Positions 25,450 through 35,829 of a DNA stretch of 64,000 nucleotides are shown piece by piece. The DNA lies in NCBI GenBank assembly GCA_003508835.1, contig PUFA01000167.1, positions 1,798,001 to 1,862,000 on the forward strand. Reading direction: 5' to 3'. Made by a program: the position numbers and the translations under genes. The DNA is from Eonycteris spelaea. Its lineage: Eukaryota; Chordata; Mammalia; Chiroptera; Pteropodidae. The notes beneath the pieces were generated by a model. It ran no database searches. It had not been told where the DNA came from and saw nothing but the letters and a program-made list of their open reading frames with translations. How positions within the stretch are numbered: position 1 is the first letter of the stretch; every line of letters begins with the position of its first letter.

Positions 25450-25535
25450 TAAATTTGTCCTTGGATAAATTAGCATCTCTATGCATCAGTTTAATTTCAC
25501 TTGTAAAATGAGGGGTTAGACTAAATAGCCATTTG
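25450..25535 (+). mobile_element. MIR fragment
   Basis: 'atctctatgcatcagtttaa' then 'tcacttgtaaaatgaggggt' is the MIR 'ctctgagcctcagtttcctc / atctgtaaaatgggg' segment. Confidence 0.65.
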
Positions 25536-25984
25536 ATTTTACTGGTCTTGTTTCAAAGGTGGAGAGACCTTTTCAACTTATACTTTTGACTTAAAATTAG
25601 TAACTTTCATGGCTATCACTAAAGCTACAGTCCAGAGTAGAAGCACCTCAACTCTGTTCTCCCTGGCAACACTGGTGGTCTTTTGTGCTTAATTCTCATC
25701 CCATTGTCATGGATTGAAATATGGTAATTAAAGTCATTATCACTGGATTACCTCACAAATATACTAAGTTTAGGTGCCAACTCAAAAGTTGTGTAGCTCT
25801 TCCAACTACAATGTACTTTAAGATGCTGACATCCTAAGCGCCTGGGAAGAGAGCAGGAGAGAAAAATTAATCAACTGGTAATTGTTTATTCATCTAAGTC
25901 TGACTGGCATATATTTGAGAGCAACAAATCACTAAGACATATTTTATCCCCAGTTATGTTGTTTCTATTAACAACAGCATGAAG

Positions 25985-26200
25985 ATTTCTGGCATCTGGA
26001 CATTAAGTTTGAGTCCTGGCTTCACTACCATGTGTGTGACCCCAAGCATGTCAGTCTCCTTGTTTCCTAACTTCCTCCATTTGTAAACATTTACTAAGAA
26101 ATTGTTGTAGGCTTGAAATAAGACAATGTTTATACACTGATTTTTCAAACACAGCCTAGCACATAGCAAGTGCTAATAAATGAGAGTTACTACTGTTACT
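25985..26200 (+). mobile_element. MIR SINE, near complete
   Basis: 'tttgagtcctggcttcacta', 'gtgtgtgaccccaagcatgt', 'tccatttgtaaac' and 'cctagcacatagcaagtgct' cover most of the MIR consensus in order. Confidence 0.8.
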
Positions 26201-27690
26201 TTTGAAAAAACAAGCATGGCCAGACAGTTTAAATACTGTGCATCTCAAAGACAGTGTCTTGGCTTCAGCTAGATCATAAGACAAGACAATAGTTTTATGA
26301 AAAGAATATATCTTTGACTTGTACTATGAGTAAAAAAATTAAATTTCAGCTTCTAGGAAGATACGTAAGAAGAGTAAGTCTATTTTCTAAACTGAAGAAG
26401 CAACCGCATTTTCTATGTTAAATAACAGCTCACTCATGACACTTTAAGAACAAGTGTATCCATTCTATCATGGAGAAGGTGGGGGAAAGAAGCTGGAGAT
26501 TATCCTTGGCCAAAGAAGGAATGATTTGCCATAAGTTGCCATCTTTTTGATAAGTGGTGTTAAACTTCTCCAGGGAAAAAGACTGTGACTTATGCCCCAG
26601 CTATAATCATAGCTGGCATAAAGTAAGCAACAACTAATGAGTTTTCGAGTAAACGTCTAAGGGTTTTGTGCTGCAGGAACTTCTGGGAACACAAGCTCAG
26701 TTATTTTCTACCCAAGAAAGGCATTTTGGGGATCATGGCTGCTTCTGATACTATAATAAAAAGAATTCTGGAGAATTCCTTTCCCCAGAAATATGCTTAG
26801 AAACGCAACATTTGGCTCGTGGCCTTCATAAATTAACCATGAGGGCCAGGTTTAGAGGTTGTTAGCATTTACCATAACAAAAGAAAAATGACTTCAGGCA
26901 GAGCTTGGGAGATCATAGTATTACTACTTCTACTACATCTATCAGTTCTCTGACTGCTAGCTTTCCCTCTTTTTTTCAACTTAGAAATGTAAGCATTTCT
27001 TTTGCAAACTTTTGGGACTTATTTTAAATTTTTCTAAGAGGACCAAACTAACAAAAGAATCTGCAGTTACACTAAATAACACATACAACTTTAATAGAGC
27101 GTGGGAGGAGAGGAAGGCAGGAGGCCAGACAGCACTTCAAGTACATTAAGCTCCTAGTAGAAAAACCACCTCTGCAGCAGAGAACTTCAACTATTAAAAT
27201 CTAGTTTGTAAAGTACCATGTTTAAGGTTGAGAAGAGAAGCTTGAAAAGCAACAAGTGAAAATTAAGGTGTGTAGTTTGGGGTTTATTTGACAACAATGA
27301 AACGATCATCTGGGTCAGGCCTGTAAGGGAGTTAAGGAAACGCAAAACAACCAGCGCAAACTCGAGTAGCTGCAAAGCCTTAAAGGGTCAAGGGACCACA
27401 AAGAGTAACCGATCGTTTAAGCTAAACCATATCAAGGACAGGCCAGGACGGGCTCCACGACCGCGGGGTCTTTCTTGGGCGGTCGGCCCTGGCTCTCTCA
27501 AGCTGAGCGTGCAGGGACCACAGGGCTCCGAGGCCTGTGCATAATAATCCTCCGAACCCCGAGAGAATCAAGTTAGCGACAAGACTCCTTGGCCCGCGCA
27601 CTCAAGGCTGCCGCCCAACCCCCTAATCCCAGTTTGATATCACAGCCCCTTTACAAAGTTCAACCGCGACCCCACAACCCCGTTTCTTAC

Positions 27691-27693
27691 CAT
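27691..27693 (-). CDS. TMEM167A: TMEM167A exon 1 coding part (start codon only)
   Basis: On the minus strand exon 1 ends ...CCTCACTATG|GTAAGA: the initiation codon is the last codon of the exon and the donor follows at once. The following exon at 19979 continues TCT GCC ATT TTC, the second codon of the KISH protein. The start context has A at -3. The 5'UTR extends rightward into the CpG island to an unmapped start site, perhaps near 27.85-27.9 kb. An upstream ATG at 27721-27719 is out of frame and its reading frame runs over this start. Confidence 0.95.
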
Positions 27694-27876
27694 AGTGAGG
27701 CCGGCGAAGCCCCAGCCACATCACCCTTCCGGGCCCAGGGCGGAAAAGGCGTGCACGCCCCGCCTGCCCTTCCCGCTCTCCCGCGGTCCGGTTGGGCCTG
27801 CCAGGGAACCCCCTCCAGAGCCGCGCGACTCAGACGCTGGGATAGGCTCCTCTGTCCCGGAAAAGGCGGGTTTAAA

Positions 27877-27884
27877 TGACGTCA
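27877..27884. promoter_or_regulatory. Palindromic CRE (TGACGTCA)
   Basis: A perfect consensus cAMP-response element between the two divergent genes. It binds CREB/ATF factors in either orientation and so can serve both. No activity can be inferred from sequence alone. Confidence 0.8.
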
Positions 27885-27894
27885 TGCGGCCCTG

Positions 27895-27902
27895 CGGAAG
27901 TA
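27895..27902 (+). promoter_or_regulatory. ETS-type site (GCGGAAGTA)
   Basis: A GGAAGT core in the bidirectional promoter. A second one, CCGGAAGT, is at 27961-27968 and fits the ETS/GABPA consensus better. Paired ETS sites are common in divergent CpG-island promoters. Confidence 0.6.
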
Positions 27903-27914
27903 GATGACGCTCTC

Positions 27915-27919
27915 ATTGG
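27915..27919 (-). promoter_or_regulatory. Inverted CCAAT box (ATTGG)
   Basis: CTCATTGGCTC holds the NF-Y core ATTGG(C/T), about 30 bases from the CRE. This spacing is typical of housekeeping promoters. Confidence 0.65.
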
Positions 27920-27960
27920 CTCGGAACCTCTGCCCGTGGGAGCGGGTCTTTTGGTGGAGA

Positions 27961-27968
27961 CCGGAAGT
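27961..27968 (+). promoter_or_regulatory. ETS/GABPA-type site (CCGGAAGT)
   Basis: A consensus ETS octamer in what is probably XRCC4 exon 1, 14 bases before the donor site. Sites in this position just downstream of the start are typical for GABPA-driven genes. Confidence 0.65.
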
Positions 27969-28421
27969 GGAGTCACTGAGAGGTAGGGCTCGAAAGTGGT
28001 GGTTGCGTCTTTACAATAGTAATTGTAGTCCTGTGTTTTTTATCTTATTTTTGCCCCTGCCTTTTTTTATTTAAAAATTTTTAAAATTCCCTGTTATTTC
28101 TCTCTATAACTCCGCAGGATGTGAATGTTTCCTGGCTCGAATCCCATTCAATGTGTAAGCTACTGGGCCTATCCTTTTTTGACTTTGGCAGACGACTGGG
28201 TTCCCTGGCTTTAGCCACACGGATTTACCTTCTGGGCACTCTTTTCACTTTTTTCCCTTTGCACTCGAGGGTCTTTTTTTTTTTTTTTTTGGATTGTAAA
28301 GCTCCTTTAAAATGCCTTGCAATGGTTCTGAAGTTAGGAGGACGCTTGAATCTGGATGGGTGCGTTGAGCAGGCTCTTTGATCGTTTCTCTAACATTGGC
28401 CTTTTCTCTCGACCAATCCCT

Positions 28422-28423
28422 AG

Positions 28424-28450
<27 letters not shown>
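28422..28450. repeat. Poly(T) tract
   Basis: About 29 uninterrupted T bases. I see no L1 or SINE body beside it to explain the tail. Confidence 0.9.
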
Positions 28451-28455
<5 letters not shown>

Positions 28456-28714
28456 CTATCAATGGGTTGCCTCTGGGGCTGAAAACGCCCTAGGCCTTTT
28501 GGGATCAGGCAAGAACTCTCTATGGTAATACATGGAAAGGAGCTGTCCTTTCCTGATTTCTGTAGTTGATTATGTACTGTAGAGAAGTGATCCACCAGCA
28601 AGACAAATCACATGCCAATATTTTCTTTTAATCAGTAGTGTTTTTTTGCTTCCTCTATTTTTAATACTGTTAGAGAGGCTCTCTTACCCCCGTCCCATTT
28701 TTGTCTTCCCATAT

Positions 28715-28815
28715 TCTAGATGGAGAAACAGGGGCCTTGACTTGTTCAGTTTGCATAATTCTTGGGATTATTTAGAAGTTGGAGACACAGACTTTAGCCT
28801 CTGTCCCCAAGTGAA
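28715..28815 (+). mobile_element. MIR fragment
   Basis: 'tagatggagaaacaggggcc', 'ttgacttgttcagtttgcat' and 'gagacacagactttagcctc' fit the MIR 3' part (gatgaggaaactgaggc / gacttgcccaaggtcacac). Confidence 0.55.
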
Positions 28816-30054
28816 TCAGAAAATTATGGCAACTCTTTGGCCCCAAATGTATAGTTTATTTATTCTCTGGCATCAGAGGGTTCTTTGAAGAATAGTATTT
28901 TTTAAAAAATAAATAATTTATTCAAAGTGGATAGAGAAAAGGAAAGAAACATATAAGACTTTTGATTTATGTACTGTATTTGGCCAAAGTATGAGACCCT
29001 CCTGTATTTAGGGTAACACTGATTTCTGCTATCTGTGATTACAGTGTTTGCTACAATACCCACACACTTAAAAAAAACCAAAAAACTAACTTTACTTTGA
29101 ATCTATGGAATTTTCAACAGTTAGTCAAATATACAATTTTAGCAAGTATATACTGTGCTTTTTCATGAGAAAATGAGAGTGCAGCAGAGAACTAAGGATA
29201 GCCTGTGTTCTTTGGAGAAATTTAATGGTCATGAGGGATAGGGGAATAAGAAAATGTATAAAAATGTACAAACGCTACCCTCCTCCTATCAAAAAAAAAC
29301 TAATACTCTCCCTCATAATTGATTTACATTATACTTTAAGTCTTTCCATTTGCATTAAAGAAACTTAGTTGTGGTAATTTTGTTGTGCAACTCATCAGGA
29401 TTGGCTTCTATAAGTAGGAAATGTGTCTAGACTTCACAATGGCTTTTGCTTTCAAGTAAAAATCGTATGATCTTTATGAACACTTCAGTATAATATACTT
29501 CTGTGTGAAGTTATTAAAGATCACAATCTAATTACTATATGGATTATAGTTAATTTTAGGCCATAGGCTTTTATGTACTTCGCTTCAAAATAGTAAAGAA
29601 CAATGATAGTTATTTTAAAGTTAATCATAGAGGAACACAAGTGGCAATAGGTAATGCTGAACATATATGGTGTTTATTTTTTTCTGTAAAATAGCAAAGT
29701 TAATTTGATCTATGGTGAGAGTCTGGGGAAGTAGTAATTGAACTACATGGTCATTAAGCGCAAAACCCATTGCTTTTGGTTTTTACTACCAGTAAACTAA
29801 TTTAAGTACTATCTTACATTAGTAACTACTTCAAGAGTTTCCTTTCTGGCAGCTCTGCTAGGGACTCTCATTTCTTACTAAACTGTCTTAGACCATTTTC
29901 TTACTAGAACTAGAATCTGTGTCATTCTTTTGTTCAAAAATTAATTGTTTCTCCTGCATCTAGAAGAGTATTTTAAACTTTGGTTTCACGGGTTCCCTAG
30001 AATCGTATATCAACATAGTGCATATTTACATTTTTCTGTGTAGAGATCGCATAG

Positions 30055-30265
30055 GCTCTCCAATGTTATGAAGTTAAATGAGTTAATATAAGTAAATCGT
30101 CTCACCAAGTATTTGGCATACTGTAAGCACTCAGTAAGCATTGCCTATTGCTGCATGCCTGGCTTTCTCTTCCAGTAAATTAAAAACTTGAAGGTAGAGA
30201 TAATGATGTAGAGTTGATTGACTCGTATGTTAGCACTTAATAAAAGGTTTTTGAATTAAATTGAT
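30055..30265 (+). mobile_element. MIR 3' part plus L2 3' end
   Basis: 'atgaagttaaatgagttaat', 'tttggcatactgtaagcact' and 'cagtaagcattgcctattgc' are MIR. 'aaacttgaaggtagagat' and 'ttagcacttaataaaaggtt' just downstream match the last part of L2. Confidence 0.6.
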
Positions 30266-31229
30266 ATTGCTTTTATACCACCAGACTACTTTCTCTTCCT
30301 TTCTTACTTTGTATCTAGTATTAATACTGTCGAAGTTTTCCTATTATTTGGTTTACCCTTTTTTCATTCTCTGATATTTACATATATTAAAGGACACTAG
30401 ATTTACTTAACTGCTTGCTTTCTCAGATCCTCAAGTAGCCTCCATAGTCTGAGGTTGAGGTTTTTGTGTTCTAGTGTTTGTCCTCCCTGCAACCCTCCCT
30501 TGTTATTCTGTTTTTAACATGGCTCTTAGGTAAAGAGACCCATAAAAGTTTTGTTTGACCTCCATGTTATTTTTTTCTTCTTCTTCTTCTTTTTTAACCT
30601 TAAATGCTTCAGTTAAGCATTCTCTACTTCCAAAGCCATTTATTTGCTCTTCTCAACATAAATCCTCTAAGGAGTTCAATATGCTCCAAATTTCTCTTTT
30701 TCTATTCTTTCTTGTTTGGGGGAGGAACACAGTGTTCCTCCTCCCTTAGAAAGTTCTTCTAGCTGAAATAATAATCAAATTACATGAGACACATTAATGG
30801 TAGAAAATGACTCAATTTATTACATATATACAAATGGGGATTCCATAAGAACATGAGACCAGAGGACAAATTGGACTTATGTGTCATCTTGAGCTAAGGA
30901 GAAGGAGTAAGGGGCAGTAGCTTGGAACTTCAGAAGGGAGGAAGGCAATTCACATGGAGATAGGAAAGCAAATGTTTGGTAAATAAATGTTTGCTGGGCC
31001 ATCTTTAACAATGGGATACGGAGAGGACTTTGATCAAATGGGCCTTGCTTGGTTCTTCCCTATCACACACAGGTTCATATTAAACTATCGTTATCTATGA
31101 TGATAGCTCTCTTTCTGGAACAGGTCCTTTATCTAAATTCTCTTGGCAGTTAGGGGGAAGGTTAAAGGTTCCTTTCTACTTCATTGGTTGCTCTTTTTTT
31201 AGTCTTCCTTTTCTCCCTGTTCTCTTACT

Positions 31230-31830
31230 ATTGAAGTGCCCCAAGGCTCCATCTTTGGTTTTCTTCTTTTTCTGTCTAAATTTCCTTTGGCGACATCATG
31301 AAGTCTTAATGCCTTTAAATACCTTCTATATGCTTAAGATGACCAAATTCATATTCCTGGTTCCCTCTTTTTCTGAACTCCAGACTCACATATCCAGTTT
31401 TCTACCTCTACATCTCCACTTGTTTACTTAAAGATATTCAATCTTAAATGTCTTGAACTGAACTTCTTTCCCTCCAAACTTGTCCTGTTCTTTCTCATTT
31501 CAGTTAATTGTAACTCTAAATAGCCAGTTGCTAAAAGTTAAATATTTGGAATCATCCTTGACTCTCTCTCATATTCCATCAAATTTATTAGCCCATCTTA
31601 CTGACTTTCTCTATAAAATATGTTCAGAATTTGACTATTTTCTACTATTTCTGCTTTTAGTACATTGATCATCTCTTGCTTGGATGCCTGTTATTAACCA
31701 CTATCATTTCTCTCTTGGTTTACAATAATTTTGTTCTAGTTGGTCTCCCTGCTTTCTTTAATCCTTGCCTCTCTACAGTCTATGTTCAGACAATGCCAGA
31801 GTGATACTTTTAAAGTATAAGTAAAAACTT
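31230..31830 (+). mobile_element. L2, left part of a split copy
   Basis: L2 coding-strand landmarks are present: 'ccccaaggctccatctttgg', 'tggaatcatccttgactctc', 'attgatcatctcttgcttgg', 'ctagttggtctccctgcttt' and 'caatgccagagtgatac'. It continues at 32085 after an inserted L1 end. No open frame is intact. Confidence 0.8.
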
Positions 31831-31864
31831 GTATTAAATGTAAGAATCTAAATGCAATTTATTA

Positions 31865-32083
31865 TCCTAGATTGGATCCTGGAATAAGCAAAAGATATTA
31901 GTGGAAAAACTGGTAAAATCCAAATAGTCTGGAGTTTAGTTAATAGTCATGCATCAATGCTGGTTTCTTCTTTTTATAATACAAGGTAAGATGTTAATAT
32001 TAGAGGAAACTGGGTGAGAGTATATGGAACCATGTACTACCTTTGCACTCTTCTGTAAATTCAGAATTATTCCAAGATTAAAA
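31865..32083 (+). mobile_element. L1M-type 3' end inserted in L2
   Basis: 'gaaaaactggtaaaatcc', 'gtctggagtttagttaatag', 'ggaaactgggtgagagtata' and 'attattccaagatt' followed by an A run are the tail of an old L1 (L1MB/L1ME-like). It interrupts L2 between 'agagtgatacttttaaag' and 'cttctttgcttaaacgcc'. Confidence 0.75.
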
Positions 32084-32084
32084 A

Positions 32085-32697
32085 AAATGTAATATTACTT
32101 CTTTGCTTAAACGCCTTTTATGAATTCTCATTTGACTTATGGTAAAAGCTAATGTTCTTACATTGGCCTACAAGACTCTGCATGATCTGGTTTCACATTA
32201 TCTCTCTGACTCCATTCCTGTGAAGAGAGCCCCCTCAACTGTGTTCCAGTCATTCTGGCTGCCTTATTTCTAAAACACACTAGGCCCATTTCTTCATTTG
32301 GGCCTTGGCATTGGCAGCTTCATCTACTCGGAATACTTCCCAGATATCTACACAATAATTCCTCCACCTCCGTTATGTATTTGCTCAAATGTCACCTTTT
32401 CAATAAAGCTTACCTCAGCCTTCTATTTTAAATTGCAACTTTGCAACCATCGGACTCCTCCCCTCCCCCAACTGGCCTCTGCAACTCCTCTACCCTGTTT
32501 TATCTTCTCCATTATCTATAGCATTTATTGCCATACTACATATTTTACACACTTATGCATATTTTTAGTTGTTCGTCTCCTCCCATTAAAATGTAAACTC
32601 CACAAAGGCAGGACGTTTTATCTGTTTTATTCCTTTATGCCAAGTTCTAAAACACTGTCTGAAGCAAAGAAGGACATAATATGTTTTGGTTGAATGA
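32085..32697 (+). mobile_element. L2, right part of the split copy with 3' end
   Basis: It continues the L2: 'cattggcctacaagactctg', 'tgatctggtttcacattatc', 'tttgctcaaatgtcacctt', 'ttaaaatgtaaactccacaa' and 'tttggttgaatgatta' at the 3' end. With the left part it forms one of the longest L2 copies in the window. Confidence 0.85.
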
Positions 32698-32734
32698 TTA
32701 AACTTGTCTGGGTATTTGAATTTGTAATCCTTGA

Positions 32735-33100
32735 TTTGCAATCAGTCTGAAACACGGAGTTGTTTATCATTTCCATATATCATGCTATTTCTTGCCTCCA
32801 AGCCTTTGCTTATGCAGATTCTTCTGTCTGGAATGCCTTTCCTTTTTCCTTCCATCTCTAAACCATTTTCACCTTTTAAGATTCATATCTTAAAAGATGG
32901 AACTCAAAGAAACCTGTCCTGAAATATCATGCTGGCTTATATGCTTCTTTGCAGGGGAGCTCCACCCCTGCCTCTGCACTTTACAAGCTTGTAAAATAAT
33001 TCTCTTTGTGTGTTTCTATCTCACTAGACAGCTAGAATGTGTCATGCTCATCTTTGGGACATCAAAGCCTGTACATAGGTAATCAATGAACATTTAATGC
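32735..33100 (+). mobile_element. Second L2 3' fragment
   Basis: 'cctccaagcctttgcttatg', 'tcttctgtctggaatgcctt', 'actagacagctagaatgtgt' and 'aatcaatgaacatttaatgc' are L2 3' landmarks in order, directly behind the first copy. Confidence 0.7.
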
Positions 33101-33104
33101 ATTA

Positions 33105-33215
33105 ATGGCATGATCAAAGTCACTCAGCCCTGAAGGGGTAGAGTTTTGATTTCAAGCTGGGTCTTCTGACTATAAAAATCAATGCTCTATTTATTATACC
33201 TTATTTTCTAGGAAA
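33105..33215 (+). mobile_element. MIR fragment
   Basis: 'atcaaagtcactcagccctg', 'agttttgatttcaagctggg', 'tcttctgactataaaaatca' and 'atgctctatttattatacc' match the MIR 3' half. Confidence 0.6.
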
Positions 33216-34763
33216 AAAAGTGACTCTTTAAAATAATAGAAGGATGTTTCTTTTTATACAAGTAGGAGGTAGTTAATGTATTTTATAGCCCTCGGCAATT
33301 TGCTCCCTATCATTTGTTTGTAAAGCTGCCAGTACTAATGAGAAAGCGAGTTGTGCTTTTATCTAAGACACGTCTGAAATCAATGAACAGAAGATTATAT
33401 AGTCAGCAAATTCTTAATGTTGATGAAATTGGCCTTTTTTTCCTTTTTTTCTTTTTTTTTGGAGAAAAACACTATTGAGATTTTCATTGTCCAAAAGAAG
33501 AAATCCGTGCTAGAATTCGAAACTGCTTCTGGGGCATTCATACTTTTGTAGATGCCAGTACTGCCAGTAGCTCTAAATTAAGCTTTTGCTTGTGTGCCTT
33601 TGGGGAACCCCAGGGGAGTTACAAGATATTGCAAAGATTTGCTCCCAGTGATATGGAAGTTTACTCTTAATTGAATTAATGATGATTAGTTTGTTAGCTT
33701 TTCAACTACCTTTTACAGTAAGCATTCTGAATTCAAACTGTCCTATGAATATCATCATCATTGTTGTAGTCTGTAAACCAAGCTTTTATAATTTCATCTA
33801 GCCTTTAGGACTAACAAAAAGGGAAATAATTTAACTTTAAATTCTGAAAAGGGTTCAGTGGCTTTCAGCCCCAGCATTGGGTTTGAAAATGATGATTTGG
33901 CTTGAGATTAAGTAATCAAAAACAAATATTACTTGGACAACACTCCTGAATTTGTGCATGGTTTCTTTAAGCTTTACTCACCCTGCAGAAGTGACCAAAA
34001 TGTTGAAGTAAGCAAGAAGCTTAATCTGGTCTTTGTGTGAGAGGATGCTTTTAGCTTACTTGTAATTTTATCTGAATAGTTAATGAGAATTTTATTGAAT
34101 AAAGGCAGACCTTGGTCATTTAGAACAGAAACAAGTGGCTGCTACGAAATAAGATACAGCCATTGTTGAAGAGACTTATCAAAGTCCTGACAGTATAAAT
34201 ATTGACATGCTGAGATATGTCAATATGTACCATAGAATTTGAAAGTTGCCAAGTTCCTGTTTAAGAAATATGACCCTAGCACCGAACACAGTATACCAAT
34301 AAATAAGGAACTTGTCCAGATGAACAGCTGCTTAGAGAAAATAGGATAACATCTGTCCAAACTTGGGTACACTTAAAAAGTTAAATTTAAAAATGTATTG
34401 ATGCTTCTTTGGTAATTTGTAGGTAGCTGCTTAATATAATGTAGAATACCGATATAGTTCTGTATGTGGCTTAAGTGTTTTTAAAAAATGACAACATAGT
34501 TGTCATTTTTAACTTTGCAAATTAGTTGTGCTAGATACGCATGTATAAATTGAATTTAAAAGAATCTTGCCTTAATATTGTGTTTAGTATCCAACCTCTT
34601 CATTTTAAGCATTATTCTTAAATTGATTCAAGTCATGACTAGATACTACTTTTGAGAACTAAAAGTTTATGCTCTGAGAATTTAGTAATAGAGAAAACAT
34701 AAGTTTCTCAAGTTTAAATGTGATAAGGAAATCTGTCCTGGTTATTATCTAAAAACTGTGTCT

Positions 34764-34782
34764 CAGAAGAAAATCTGTGGAG
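34764..34782 (+). repeat. 19-bp direct repeat, copy A
   Basis: The 19-mer beginning 'cagaagaaaatctg' recurs exactly at 35903-35921. Flanks differ on both sides. Confidence 0.9.
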
Positions 34783-35094
34783 TAAAGAGTGAGGTAAGAC
34801 GATATGATATGTTCGGTTGAATATCACAGGTCTCCAATGTTAGTTCCCATATGAATATCACTGTAATACAACAGAGTGTTTGATACAAAGTAGAAGGATA
34901 TTTGAAGCTTTTATATCAAGTCACTGGAATCACACGGACAATCTTACATCTGTTTTGCAAGCTTCTCGGAGAAGGTCGAACTTCACATTTTTTGGATGAT
35001 AATCCTAAAACAGTCCTAGAAGATCATAAACCATGGGTATTGGGATTGCTCCTCTCATTGCTTCTCTTTTAGCAGAGATTGATGGCTTTTAGTT

Positions 35095-35226
35095 AGTTAT
35101 CTAATAATTTACCACATCATAATGTTACGTTTATATTGTGAAGCATGGATGCCAAGTACAAGTTATCTAATAATTTACCACATCATAATGTTACGTTTAT
35201 ATTGTGAAGCATGGATGCCAAGTACA
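35095..35226 (+). repeat. Perfect 66-bp tandem duplication
   Basis: 35095-35160 and 35161-35226 are identical over all 66 bases. The unit starts 'agttatctaataatttacca' and ends 'gatgccaagtaca'. It is not a microsatellite and the unit occurs only twice. It is followed without a gap by the 43-bp copied segment at 35227. Confidence 0.98.
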
Positions 35227-35269
35227 ACCTAAAATACCCGTGGTTAGATCAGACCTGAGCTGCTGCCCA
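35227..35269 (+). repeat. 43-bp segment duplicated from 35997-36039
   Basis: It is identical over 43 bases to 35997-36039 in the same orientation, with different flanks on both sides. The 36.0-kb copy continues in both directions into a longer repeat-like sequence. The 35.2-kb copy stops abruptly, so it is the likely derivative. Confidence 0.95.
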
Positions 35270-35829
35270 TATATTGTCAGAAAGTGTATTTGTTTGTATG
35301 AATATCCTGATAAATATGGAAAAACATTTGTTTAGAGTGTCATAAAAGGTTTTTAACCTATTTCTAGTTTATTAAAGATGGAAGAGAAATAAACTTTTAA
35401 ATTTTAAATTGATTGACTATCTCTTTTAGAGAGAATTTGCCAATATTATGAGGTAAGGTGGTGAGTTTTAAGGAGAAAACATTAGTGATTCTTAAAACTT
35501 GGAAAACATTTTTGCCATATAACCAAGACTTGAACTTTCTTTTTAATTAATGTGTTATGATTTTTTTTTCTAGAATTATTGAGGCCTTTTGCAAAATATC
35601 TGCCAGTTGCCTTCTTGAACCACCTGTTACCAGTTATTATGTAGTGAAAAGAAAGTTGCCCGGTGTTTTCAAAATATCATGTGTTTTAGATTTGATGAGA
35701 GTATAAGCATGTTAAGTTGAAAATGTAAAACTTCCTGCTTGGTGTTGAATATTATGAGTTTAATAAATTGTTTCCCAAAGAGTGTGGTACCCATGCCACT
35801 AACTATACACATTGCTTACTTACTACTGT

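Larger units (their letters stand above)
19980..27690 (-). other. TMEM167A: TMEM167A intron 1
   Basis: A 7.7-kb intron from donor GTAAGA (minus strand, from 27690) to the TTTTTAG acceptor at 19980. It contains old repeats: L2 pieces near 20.5 and 23.2 kb, an L1/HAL1-like piece near 20.9 kb, an L1-type 3' end near 22.5 kb, MIRs near 20.3, 25.5 and 26.1 kb, and a CA microsatellite at 25.1 kb. No additional exon is evident. Confidence 0.9.
27900..27982 (+). other. XRCC4: XRCC4 non-coding exon 1 (5' end approximate)
   Basis: XRCC4 begins with a non-coding first exon next to TMEM167A. The best donor here is GAGAG|GTAGGG, so the exon would end at 27982. The 5' end is set only by the promoter motifs and is uncertain by tens of bases. 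If transcription starts before 27904, the exon includes an upstream ATG (27904) whose frame continues into exon 2. The exon call rests on gene order, CpG island and donor, not on a match to a known cDNA. Confidence 0.6.
27440..27990. promoter_or_regulatory. CpG island with bidirectional TMEM167A/XRCC4 promoter
   Basis: The only strongly GC- and CpG-rich block in the window. It lies between the ATG of TMEM167A (27693, minus) and the first donor site of XRCC4 (27982, plus). No TATA box is obvious at a fixed spacing, as is usual for housekeeping CpG-island promoters. Within 27870-27970 are a consensus CRE, two ETS-type GGAAGT sites and an inverted CCAAT box. The two transcripts must start within roughly 100 bases of each other or overlap, since the ATG of one and exon 1 of the other are under 300 bases apart. 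Confidence 0.9.

Noticed and set aside
27589..27907. Two overlapping plus-strand open frames in the CpG island
   Set aside because: GC-rich promoter DNA keeps frames open by chance. They run antisense to TMEM167A exon 1 and show only Pro/Ala/Arg-rich composition.
28273..28450. T runs as possible SINE or processed-pseudogene tails
   Set aside because: No SINE body, L1 end or recognisable reverse-oriented coding sequence flanks them.
32298..32693. 131-codon plus-strand open frame
   Set aside because: It lies wholly in an L2 3' region, whose C/T-rich sequence often stays open. It does not follow the L2 protein frame in a functional way.
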